A stretch of DNA of 64,000 bases, from NCBI GenBank assembly GCA_943372995.1, contig CALSAQ010000003.1, positions 186,001 to 250,000 of the forward strand. The letters are read 5' to 3'. Shown here piece by piece: positions 28,246-35,329 of the stretch. A model generated the notes under the pieces. That model had not been told where the DNA came from, did not search any database, and saw only the letters and a list, made by a program, of their open reading frames with translations. This DNA is from CAJBVG01 sp943372995. Lineage in GTDB: Bacteria > Bacteroidota > Bacteroidia > Sphingobacteriales > Sphingobacteriaceae. Both the position numbers and the translations under genes were made by a program. Numbering within the stretch: the stretch's first letter is position 1; the number at the start of each line of letters is the position of its first letter.

Positions 28246-31200
28246 ATGAACACCCCTAAGCTATCACTCCTATACAAGTATTTACTTTATAGTTTATTTT
28301 TATTCTGCTTTAGTAGTTCTATGGCAGCCACAATAATGACACAAGCCTCTGGGAACTACAGCAGTTCCAGTGTGTGGCCATACACCTTAAGAACTGGGTA
28401 CATTAGTTCTAGTGTAAGTAGTAAAACCATTACTGGAACATCTACTAACTTTATAAACGAATTTAACATTGGATCTTACATCAGCAACACCTCTGGTATT
28501 ATTATTGGCAAAGTAAAATCAATTACTAGTTCTACTAGTTTAGAATTAGAAGAAAATGCTCTTAGCGACAATAGTGTTATCAGTTATGGAATTAAGGGTT
28601 CAGGTCGTATCGATCAAATTCAGGTTAAGGCAGGAACAAGCTTAACTATTGACTTAAGAATTACTTGTTCAGGACTAAGTTTAGCAACGGGTGCATCTGT
28701 AAATACCATCTTGATTATCGATTCAGCAGTAACTATTACCGGCATGTTAAATTTAACTGGCCCTACTACTGCTTCATATTATAATAAAGTCATCTTAAAT
28801 AATACAACCTTAACGTGTAATTCCATAGCATTAAGCGCTAATTCATCTTCCGACCCCAAATACGATTCATTAATACTTAATAATTCATCCGTAATTATTG
28901 CAGGTTCGTTGACCTCGGCAAGTAATATCTACAACATTGTTAAGTTAAATAATACTAGCTTACTTAGTGTAGCCGGTACAATGGGCAATGTTGCAATGAT
29001 TAACAATTCAACAAGCAGTACACTAAAACTATCTTTAAATGGAACAGTCCCAAATGCCACCTATCAGAATCTCATATTAGGTGGTACATCCACCATAAGT
29101 ATTGCTTCCTCAGTTATTGTGAATGGTATCTTAACGATAGAGAATAATCCAACTCTAACAGGAAATACCATTAACTATGGAAGTAACGCAACTTTAAAAT
29201 ACAATACTACCTATACAAAAGATGTAAAAAGTATTGAGTGGCCTACACCCTTAAACGCAAGTCAAGTGATTATTAGCAATACTGGCACCATAAAATTAAA
29301 TGGCAACAAATCGATTAAATCACTGACAATAGATGAAGGTAGCACACTTGATCTGCTAAGTTATAGTTTAGATTTGAGTGGTGATTTTAATAACAGTGGT
29401 TCATTAATGTATACCAGCGGCTTAAATGTTTCTCTTACAGGGGAAACCCAGAACTATACCGATAACAGCACAGATACCATCACATTTAATACGATTAGTA
29501 TGAGTGGTGGAACAAAAAATATAGCACAGAATATAAAAATTAATGGCACGCTTACGCTCAATACTGATGCAAATTTACAAATAGCAAGTGGTAAGCTACT
29601 TGATCTAAATTGCACGATTAATGGTACAGGCACAGTTTCTGGTGGGTCTTGTGGAAACCTCAGCGAATCCAGCATACTTTTTTCAAAAGTTGGAACTTAT
29701 AACCCTATCTATTTTCATCCTACAAATAACCTTTTTAAAAACATCAATATAAGTTCAAATTGCAATGTCACCTTAGGCTCAGATGTTGCCATTTATGGAA
29801 CACTTAATATAGCTAATACCGATGTCACAGTAAAAAATGGACTCACCTTCCATACTTCCAATACTCCGATTACAAGTTCTGGAGGAAAATTAAATATGGA
29901 ATCTACCTCATCATTATATCTTGGAGGATGCTCAACAACAGGAGGTCCGTTGAATATTAACAGTTCATTATTTTCTACCAATCCATTGAAATTAACTAAC
30001 CTGAGTATCTATCTCACTAATGGATTAAACATCGTGGATATACCTGTTGAAATCACAGGTGTTTTGGATCTAAATACTGGCACTCTGAATACAAATAACT
30101 TATTAACTTTAAAGTCGAGTTCTAGTGGTACGGCGCGAGTGTCGACTATTCCAACAAGTAATACCAACCCTATTAATGGAAGTATTACTGTAGAAAGGTA
30201 TATTCCTGGAGGGCAAGGCAAACGCAAATGGCGACTTCTTAGTTCTCCAGTTAACAATAATGGTAGCATCGCACTTTCTGAGTTTATCGATGATATTTAC
30301 GTTACAGCTCCAGCATCAAGTGCAGGAGGTTTCGACCCTAGTCCTAGTAATAATGCTTCCATAAGAACATATACCGAAAGCAGTATCGGTACAGCAAACA
30401 TTGGTTGGCAAGACCCAACTCATATAAGTAATACGATTTCGACAGCGAAAGGTCTAGAAGTATTTGTTAGAGGCTCTCGTTCTCTTGCTAATCCATTTTT
30501 AAACTGGACCGTACCTGATGATGTAACCATCGATTATACAGGAACTCTGAATAAAGGAACATACTTTTTAGAATTATCCTATACAAATACTAATAATACT
30601 GGTGATGGATTTAATCTAATTGGCAACCCCTATCCAAGTCCCATTAATTTTGATACCTTATCATTGGTAAAAGTAAGAATAGATAATAAGTTCTGGAGTT
30701 ATGACCCTAATACTGGATTATACGGATTATATGATGCAGACCTAAACATTGGAACAAACGGGATAACACCATACATAGCCTCTGGCCAAGGCTTTTTTGT
30801 AAAAGCCAATGCTGCAAATCCGGGAATAATTTTTTATGAAAATACCAAATGTATTCAGCCTGGAAATAGTTACTTTAAACCATCATCTGGAGAAAGTTCA
30901 TTTATCAAATTAGGTGTTGTAAACGACAGCTTATATAAAGACGAAGTAGTTATAGTATTTAATAGTGCCAGTACAGATAGTGCTAGAGATAAATACGATG
31001 CATATAAGCTATTTAACGATGCTTTAAATATTTTTTCCGTTTCTAAGGGCAACACATCACTATGTATGGATGCAAGGCCTTTTATTAATGGGATAGATAC
31101 TATTTTATTAGCCTTATATAGTTATAATGGTTCGGATATAATGACTACATCTCATCAAATTAAATTAAATGAAATAGTAAATATTCCAAATACAATTGAC

Positions 31201-31602
31201 ATTATACTATGGGATAAATACCTAAACAATTATCAAAATTTGAAGTTAGAAAAAACTTATACATTTTCAATAAACTCAGATAGCAGTTCTTGGGGTAGAA
31301 ACAGATTTGCATTATTTGTAAAAGATGTAAATCTAAGCATGCCAACTGAACCCCAAAAAAATATTTCAATTTATCCAAATCCTAGCAGTGGCTTATTACA
31401 TATTATTCTTCATACAAACCCAACAGACGAACACATTACCTATCATGTATACGACCTAACAGGAAAGAAAGTACAATCAGACTCCATAGAAACTGTATCT
31501 AAAGAGTTCCGTATCAACCTATCAGATTTAGAAACAGGTTTATATTGGATTGAAATAATAAGTAGAGGTGGTACTGTTAAAAAGAAAATAATTAAACAAT
31601 AA
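28246..31602 (+). CDS. Giant repeat-rich T9SS surface protein (paralogue 3 of 3)
   Basis: At 1118 residues this is the shortest member of the trio. The signal peptide is within MNTPKLSLLYKYLLYSLFLF..., ending near SSMAA. The N-terminal module (GNYSSSSVWPYTLRTG, TITGTSTNFINEFNIGSYISN) matches the paralogues. The strand-repeat region is shorter (about 130-645). The shared C-terminal module starts TVERYIPGG (about 648), with RKWRLLSSP, FNLIGNPYPSPINFD and SGQGFFVKAN. A T9SS type A domain ends it (SIYPNPSSGL, LETGLYWIEI, KKKIIKQ). It is divergent from TPR kinase 2, and 88 bp downstream an ECF sigma factor gene begins on the same strand. Whether the two are co-transcribed is unclear, because no hairpin terminator is evident between them. 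Confidence 0.85.
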   Translation: MNTPKLSLLYKYLLYSLFLFCFSSSMAATIMTQASGNYSSSSVWPYTLRTGYISSSVSSKTITGTSTNFINEFNIGSYISNTSGIIIGKVKSITSSTSLELEENALSDNSVISYGIKGSGRIDQIQVKAGTSLTIDLRITCSGLSLATGASVNTILIIDSAVTITGMLNLTGPTTASYYNKVILNNTTLTCNSIALSANSSSDPKYDSLILNNSSVIIAGSLTSASNIYNIVKLNNTSLLSVAGTMGNVAMINNSTSSTLKLSLNGTVPNATYQNLILGGTSTISIASSVIVNGILTIENNPTLTGNTINYGSNATLKYNTTYTKDVKSIEWPTPLNASQVIISNTGTIKLNGNKSIKSLTIDEGSTLDLLSYSLDLSGDFNNSGSLMYTSGLNVSLTGETQNYTDNSTDTITFNTISMSGGTKNIAQNIKINGTLTLNTDANLQIASGKLLDLNCTINGTGTVSGGSCGNLSESSILFSKVGTYNPIYFHPTNNLFKNINISSNCNVTLGSDVAIYGTLNIANTDVTVKNGLTFHTSNTPITSSGGKLNMESTSSLYLGGCSTTGGPLNINSSLFSTNPLKLTNLSIYLTNGLNIVDIPVEITGVLDLNTGTLNTNNLLTLKSSSSGTARVSTIPTSNTNPINGSITVERYIPGGQGKRKWRLLSSPVNNNGSIALSEFIDDIYVTAPASSAGGFDPSPSNNASIRTYTESSIGTANIGWQDPTHISNTISTAKGLEVFVRGSRSLANPFLNWTVPDDVTIDYTGTLNKGTYFLELSYTNTNNTGDGFNLIGNPYPSPINFDTLSLVKVRIDNKFWSYDPNTGLYGLYDADLNIGTNGITPYIASGQGFFVKANAANPGIIFYENTKCIQPGNSYFKPSSGESSFIKLGVVNDSLYKDEVVIVFNSASTDSARDKYDAYKLFNDALNIFSVSKGNTSLCMDARPFINGIDTILLALYSYNGSDIMTTSHQIKLNEIVNIPNTIDIILWDKYLNNYQNLKLEKTYTFSINSDSSSWGRNRFALFVKDVNLSMPTEPQKNISIYPNPSSGLLHIILHTNPTDEHITYHVYDLTGKKVQSDSIETVSKEFRINLSDLETGLYWIEIISRGGTVKKKIIKQ

Positions 31603-31690
31603 TTTAGATATCTCATTTAAAATTGAAAGGAAAGAGTATATAAATTAATGCTGCTTTTTTTTATATATTAGAGTATATCTAAACACACTT

Positions 31691-32209
31691 TTGAATTTTT
31701 CTGAACTATACAAACAACATTGCAAGTTGGTGTACAATCTTGCCTTACAATATCTTCAGAATAAAGAAGATGCGGAAGAAATTACGCAAGATGTTTTTGT
31801 TTCTGTTTATCGTAATAGTAATAAGTTTGAGGAACAATCGGCATATTCGACATGGATATACCGAATCACAATAAACAAATGTTTAGATTATATAAAGGCT
31901 AGAAAAAGAAAAAAAAGGTTTGCCTTTGTTCAATCATTATTTAATTCAGAAGGTAAATTACAAGATATAGCAGATGAGTTTAATCATCCTGGTATACAAC
32001 TAGAACAAAAAGAAGCTTACAAAAACCTTTTTATAGCCATAAATTCATTAACTGAAAATCAGAGAACAGTTCTTATACTCCATAAAATTGAGCAATTACC
32101 TCAACAGAAAATAGCTGAGATTATGGGAATATCACCAAAAGCTGTAGAATCGCTAATGCAAAGGGCTAAAAATACGCTTTTAAAAAAAATGAACTCAAAG
32201 AAGGAATAA
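31691..32209 (+). CDS. ECF (sigma-70 group 4) RNA polymerase sigma factor
   Basis: This 172-residue extracytoplasmic-function sigma factor redirects RNA polymerase in response to an envelope signal. Region 2 covers about residues 1-70 (FSELYKQHCKLVYNLALQYL, DAEEITQDVFVSVYRN, STWIYRITINKCLDYIKARKR). Region 4 covers about 115-168 (LTENQRTVLILHKIEQLPQQKIAEIMGIS, then a recognition helix in KAVESLMQRAK). The start is a TTG at 31691: no ATG lies in frame between the upstream stop at 31646-31648 and the region 2 sequence, so the non-ATG start is well supported and may lower expression. It heads an apparent operon with a small membrane protein, a Spy/CpxP-like protein and the MbnP/MbnH-like pair, which suggests a metal or redox stress regulon. 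Confidence 0.92.
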   Translation: MNFSELYKQHCKLVYNLALQYLQNKEDAEEITQDVFVSVYRNSNKFEEQSAYSTWIYRITINKCLDYIKARKRKKRFAFVQSLFNSEGKLQDIADEFNHPGIQLEQKEAYKNLFIAINSLTENQRTVLILHKIEQLPQQKIAEIMGISPKAVESLMQRAKNTLLKKMNSKKE

Positions 32210-32233
32210 AGTAAAAATATCGTCTAATTAAAC

Positions 32234-32497
32234 ATGAGTATGAAAGATTCGTTAGAAATATTAAAAAATATTAGTAAAGAAGAACCTTCTCCTTTTTTAT
32301 ATACCCGTATTTTACAAAAAATTGAAGAAAGAAAATGGGAGCTGATTACAAAAAAAGAGTTGTTTGCAATCGCAATACCTAGTTTATGTATGCTAATTAT
32401 TACAGCAATAATAATTTTTAATGCAAGTTCTAATCATTCAGATATAAATACTATTGCAAATACTATGCACTTAAAAGGTAATTACTCATTATACTAA
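32234..32497 (+). CDS. Small single-span membrane protein, candidate anti-sigma factor
   Basis: This 87-residue protein has a cytoplasmic N-terminal stretch of about 52 residues (MSMKDSLEILKNISKEEPSP...LYTRILQKIEERKWE), one transmembrane helix near 53-72 (LFAIAIPSLCMLIITAIIIF) and a short outer tail. It lies 24 bp after the ECF sigma gene, the standard place for an anti-sigma factor, and its topology fits. It lacks the His-x3-Cys-x2-Cys zinc motif of ZAS-type anti-sigmas and is short, so the role is inferred from position only. The motif around PSPFLYTRILQKIEER is seen in small proteins next to Bacteroidota ECF genes, as I recall, but I cannot name a defined family. Confidence 0.7.
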   Translation: MSMKDSLEILKNISKEEPSPFLYTRILQKIEERKWELITKKELFAIAIPSLCMLIITAIIIFNASSNHSDINTIANTMHLKGNYSLY

Positions 32498-32502
32498 TTA
32501 TT

Positions 32503-32961
32503 ATGCCCGCAAAAAAGTTTTATTATATCGTTATCATCTTTTTATTTATTAGCAATTTATGTCTATTAGGCATTTATTATAATACCTCATCAGAATTCAA
32601 TACCAGTAAAGGGAAGCATGATGGGCCAAGAAATATTATTATCGAGCGTTTGCATTTCAACGAAGAACAAATCCAACAATACGACGAACTCATAAGTTGG
32701 CATCGAACAAATATCCGTTTAAATGAAATAGCAATTGCTAAATTAAAATCCGTTTTATACAAAAATTTAAATGCAGATGAACAATTTAGTGATTCTATTA
32801 TTTCAGAAATAAATAAGGTACAATATCAAATAGAATTAATACATATTAAACATTTTAAAGATATACAACTGTTATGTGATGAAAAACAACAAAAGGATTT
32901 TATTGCTTTAACAAATGATTTATCAAAACTATTTAGACCTAAGCCTAAACACAAAGATTAA
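32503..32961 (+). CDS. Spy/CpxP-like periplasmic protein, membrane-anchored
   Basis: The protein is 152 residues with an N-terminal hydrophobic anchor or signal (FYYIVIIFLFISNLCLLGIYY) and a mostly helical, charged remainder. The pattern (LHFNEEQIQQYDELISWHRTNI, then LCDEKQQKDFIALTNDLSKLF) resembles the two LTxxQ-type repeats of the Spy/CpxP/heavy-metal-resistance (CnrR) group, which bind misfolded proteins or sense metals in the periplasm. The match is by pattern, not strong motif identity. In sigma-ECF operons of this type the protein may sense metal and signal to the anti-sigma factor. It ends KPKHKD and is followed 4 bp later by the preferred start of the MbnP-like gene. Confidence 0.72.
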   Translation: MPAKKFYYIVIIFLFISNLCLLGIYYNTSSEFNTSKGKHDGPRNIIIERLHFNEEQIQQYDELISWHRTNIRLNEIAIAKLKSVLYKNLNADEQFSDSIISEINKVQYQIELIHIKHFKDIQLLCDEKQQKDFIALTNDLSKLFRPKPKHKD

Positions 32962-32965
32962 ATCA

Positions 32966-33619
32966 ATGATTAGATATGTTTTACTTTTAGGATTGTTTTT
33001 TACTAGCCACATTTCCTATACTCAACAGTTAACACCACATACTATTGAATTTAAATTAATCAATAAATCAACATTAGAACTAAAAGAGGATATTAAAATT
33101 GATGCATTAAAATTTTATATTTCAAATGCGAAGTACATTTATAAGAATGAGTTAGTGTATAAACCAGAGAATTTTTATCATCTTATAAATTTATCATCGG
33201 ATACTTTTCAAATCATTACTAGTTCTATACCATTTAAACTGCATTATGATGAGCTAGAATTACAGCTTGGTATTGATAGCTCAACCAACAACATGGGTGT
33301 ACAGGCTGGTGATTTAGACCCTATGATGGGCATGTATTGGTCGTGGCAAAGTGGTTATATCAATATTAAAATTGAAGGAACAAGTTCTAGATGCAATACC
33401 CGCCAACATAAATATCATTTCCATTTAGGTGGTTTTCTTCCTAATCAGTATACAGAACAAATTATTCGAACAAGTAGGATATCAGAAACTGGAGTGATCT
33501 ATGAAATAGATATTATGAAATTTTTCTCATCTATAGATTTAGCAAAAGAGAATTCTGTGATGATACCAGGCAAAGAGGCTATTGAATTAAGTAAAAAAAT
33601 TACAAACTGTTTTGAATGA
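32966..33619 (+). CDS. MbnP-like secreted copper-protein candidate
   Basis: The protein is 217 residues from the preferred start MIRYVLLLGLFFTSHISYTQQ, a clean signal peptide. An in-frame Met 17 codons earlier would overlap the previous gene. The sequence fits the MbnP family (periplasmic protein linked to methanobactin loci and common outside them): IEFKLIN, IDALKFYISNAKYIY, FHLINLS, LQLGIDSSTNNMGVQAGDLDP and the family-typical MYWSWQSGYINIKIEG with Trp 125 and Trp 127. It then has CNTRQHKYHFHLGG with several His residues. Characterised MbnP proteins bind copper, and a Trp is converted to kynurenine by the partner di-haem enzyme MbnH. The next gene, overlapping by 4 bp (ATGA), is such an enzyme. 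The assignment is good; the modification is inferred. Confidence 0.85.
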   Translation: MIRYVLLLGLFFTSHISYTQQLTPHTIEFKLINKSTLELKEDIKIDALKFYISNAKYIYKNELVYKPENFYHLINLSSDTFQIITSSIPFKLHYDELELQLGIDSSTNNMGVQAGDLDPMMGMYWSWQSGYINIKIEGTSSRCNTRQHKYHFHLGGFLPNQYTEQIIRTSRISETGVIYEIDIMKFFSSIDLAKENSVMIPGKEAIELSKKITNCFE

Positions 33620-34599
33620 GGAATCTTAGTTTAATTTTTGCTTTTCTACTGTTTATTGCATTTGTAAAGAAAAGCAACTATACTCTTCATTATCCTAGTT
33701 ATTGGCCCAAACCCTCATATAATTTTAGTAATAATCCTCTTGATAGTAACAAGATAAAACTTGGTAGAGTATTATTTTACGACCCTATTTTATCGAGAGA
33801 TAATACCATCAGTTGCGCGAGTTGTCATTTACCATATACAGGATTTACACATACCGATCACGATTTAAGTCATGGCATTGATGGAAAAATTGGAAAAAGA
33901 AATTCTATAGCCTTAGTAAATTTGGCTTGGGCAAAAAATTACATGTGGGATGGCGCCGTACATCATTTAGATGTACAAGCATTAGCGCCTATTGAGCATC
34001 CGTCGGAAATGGGCCATACACTTCAACAGATAATTCAAAAACTTAAACAATCAAGTGATTATAAAAGTGGATTTAAAAAGGCATTTGGTGATACTTCAAT
34101 TACTGGGGAGCGTATACTAAAAGCTATTGCTCAATTTAATTTAACGCTTATCAGTGCTAATGCTAAATATGATAAAGTTATGGCTAATAACTCCAACTAC
34201 ACATTTACAGCTATAGAGAAGGAAGGTTATACATTATTTAAGAAATATTGCAATAAATGTCATACAGAACCATTGTTTAGCAACTATTCATTTGAAAACA
34301 ATGGACTAGCCATGGATACTAGTTTAATGGATAAAGGCAGAATGGCTGTAACGAATAATCCGAATGATTCCCTAAAATTTAAAGTACCCACTTTAAGAAA
34401 TTTAAGCTTCACAGCGCCTTATATGCACGACGGGAGATATAAAAACTTACAGATGGTGATATACCACTATTCGACACAATACGAGCTTACAGAGCAGGAT
34501 AAGGGCGCACTTCTAGCATTCCTAAGAACACTAAACGACGAAAGTTTTATTAAGAACAAAGACTACCAGTATCTCCCCAGCAGCAATTTAAACAATTAA
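33616..34599 (+). CDS. MauG/MbnH-type di-haem cytochrome c peroxidase family protein
   Basis: This 327-residue exported protein has an N-terminal hydrophobic signal (LSLIFAFLLFIAFVKK) and two c-type haem sites, CASCH at residues 67-71 and CNKCH at 212-216. It also has the family landmarks LGRVLFYDPILSRDNTISCASCHLP, FTHTDHDLSHGIDGKIGKRN, YMWDGAVHHLDVQALAPIEHPSEMG, and near the end KVPTLRNLSFTAPYMHDGRYK. Members are bacterial cytochrome c peroxidases or MauG/MbnH enzymes that oxidise protein residues through a bis-Fe(IV) state. The 4-bp overlap with the MbnP-like gene makes MbnH-type modification of that protein the best guess, ahead of peroxide removal. It is the last gene of the sigma-ECF operon. 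Confidence 0.93.
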   Translation: MRNLSLIFAFLLFIAFVKKSNYTLHYPSYWPKPSYNFSNNPLDSNKIKLGRVLFYDPILSRDNTISCASCHLPYTGFTHTDHDLSHGIDGKIGKRNSIALVNLAWAKNYMWDGAVHHLDVQALAPIEHPSEMGHTLQQIIQKLKQSSDYKSGFKKAFGDTSITGERILKAIAQFNLTLISANAKYDKVMANNSNYTFTAIEKEGYTLFKKYCNKCHTEPLFSNYSFENNGLAMDTSLMDKGRMAVTNNPNDSLKFKVPTLRNLSFTAPYMHDGRYKNLQMVIYHYSTQYELTEQDKGALLAFLRTLNDESFIKNKDYQYLPSSNLNN

Positions 34600-34609
34600 T
34601 GCCACCCAC

Positions 34610-34648
34610 ATCTCATATCTCACATCTCATATCTCATATCTCATATCT
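34610..34648. repeat. Heptamer tandem array (five 7-bp units plus a partial)
   Basis: The units ATCTCAT, ATCTCAC, ATCTCAT, ATCTCAT, ATCTCAT and a partial ATCT run end to end. They lie between the stop of the MbnH-like gene and the convergent 35-aa gene. The geometry matches the array at 12249-12283. Confidence 0.85.
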
Positions 34649-34649
34649 A

Positions 34650-34757
34650 CTAATACTCCTTCTTCGCTTTTTTCTCAGCTTTTGCTAATTTCTTCTCTTT
34701 AGGAGTCTTTGCTGGAGCTTTTTTAGCTTCTTTTTTAGCACTTTTCTCTTTTGCCAT
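34650..34757 (-). CDS. Lys/Ala-rich 35-residue basic protein
   Basis: The open frame is ATG at 34757 to TAG at 34650. It begins MAKEKSAKKEAKK and continues APAKTPKEKKLAKAEKK, then AKKEY. Nearly every residue is Lys, Ala, Glu or Pro. It looks like the tail of a histone H1- or HU-like protein, and similar tiny basic proteins are, to my knowledge, frequent in Bacteroidota genomes. It might bind nucleic acid; nothing proves that. The consistent codon pattern and a clean start preceded by an A/T-rich leader support a real gene. The stop abuts the heptamer array, and the gene is divergent from the cold-shock gene. Confidence 0.6.
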   Translation of the reverse strand: MAKEKSAKKEAKKAPAKTPKEKKLAKAEKKAKKEY

Positions 34758-34908
34758 AACATTAAATTTAATTCAACAAAGTACTAAAAATTATGCATCA
34801 AATGAAATTAAGCTAATCTGCTGTAGTAGAATAGAAAATATTTTATGTGTTTAGGCTATCAGAGAGGGCATTATATAAATATAATTAGGTTTATCGAGTT
34901 ATTCGATG

Positions 34909-34916
34909 TACATTTG
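34909..34916 (+). promoter_or_regulatory. -7 element of the cold-shock gene
   Basis: TACATTTG matches TAnnTTTG exactly, 45 bp before the ATG. A 15-nt perfect palindrome (34921-34935, TCTGTTT-T-AAACAGA) begins 5 bp downstream, at or near the expected transcription start, and may form a leader hairpin. Confidence 0.55.
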
Positions 34917-34960
34917 GCATTCTGTTTTAAACAGATATTAAAAACAAACAAAAAAATACA

Positions 34961-35152
34961 ATGCAAGGAAAAGTTAAATTTTTTAATAACTCAAAAGGTT
35001 TTGGGTTTATTACACCATCAGATTCAAGCGAAGATATCTTCGTACACATTTCAGGATTAATTGATGAGATCCGTGAAAACGACGAAGTAACTTACGAAGT
35101 TGAACGTGGTAAAAAAGGCATGAACGCTGTTCGTGTTGAAGTGGTAAGATAA
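34961..35152 (+). CDS. Cold-shock domain protein (CspA family)
   Basis: This 63-residue single OB-fold protein binds single-stranded RNA and DNA and acts as an RNA chaperone. It has the two RNA-binding motifs: KGFGFI (RNP1, about residues 12-17) and DIFVHISG (RNP2, about 25-32). The start MQGKVKFFNNSKGFG is typical, although the family usually has a Trp in GxVKWF, where this one has Phe. The C-terminus (YEVERGKKGMNAVRVEVV) closes the barrel. It is monocistronic, with its own promoter and a strong terminator. The 5' leader of about 40 nt contains a palindrome, and leader structure is known to tune cold induction of some family members. Whether this copy is cold-induced is unknown. Confidence 0.95.
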   Translation: MQGKVKFFNNSKGFGFITPSDSSEDIFVHISGLIDEIRENDEVTYEVERGKKGMNAVRVEVVR

Positions 35153-35179
35153 TATATTTCAACAAATATAAAGATCTAT

Positions 35180-35207
35180 AAAAGGTCGCTTTCGAGCGAC
35201 CTTTTTT
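35180..35207 (+). terminator. Terminator of the cold-shock gene with a TTCG tetraloop
   Basis: AAAAGGTCGCT pairs with AGCGACCTTTT around TTCG, one of the most stable RNA tetraloops, followed by a T run. Confidence 0.92.
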
Positions 35208-35329
35208 CGTTTTATACCCCTTAAGAACCATAATAAACATGTTTTCGTATATATCAGGAATAATATATAATTGATTATATTTATACTCTGTATCTACAGT
35301 TCGCTCTCCATTGAATTAAATAGATAAAG

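Noticed and set aside
34845..35060. A 71-codon frame on the plus strand that overlaps the cold-shock gene
   Set aside because: It ends inside the cold-shock gene in a different frame. The cold-shock gene has its own promoter and RNP motifs.
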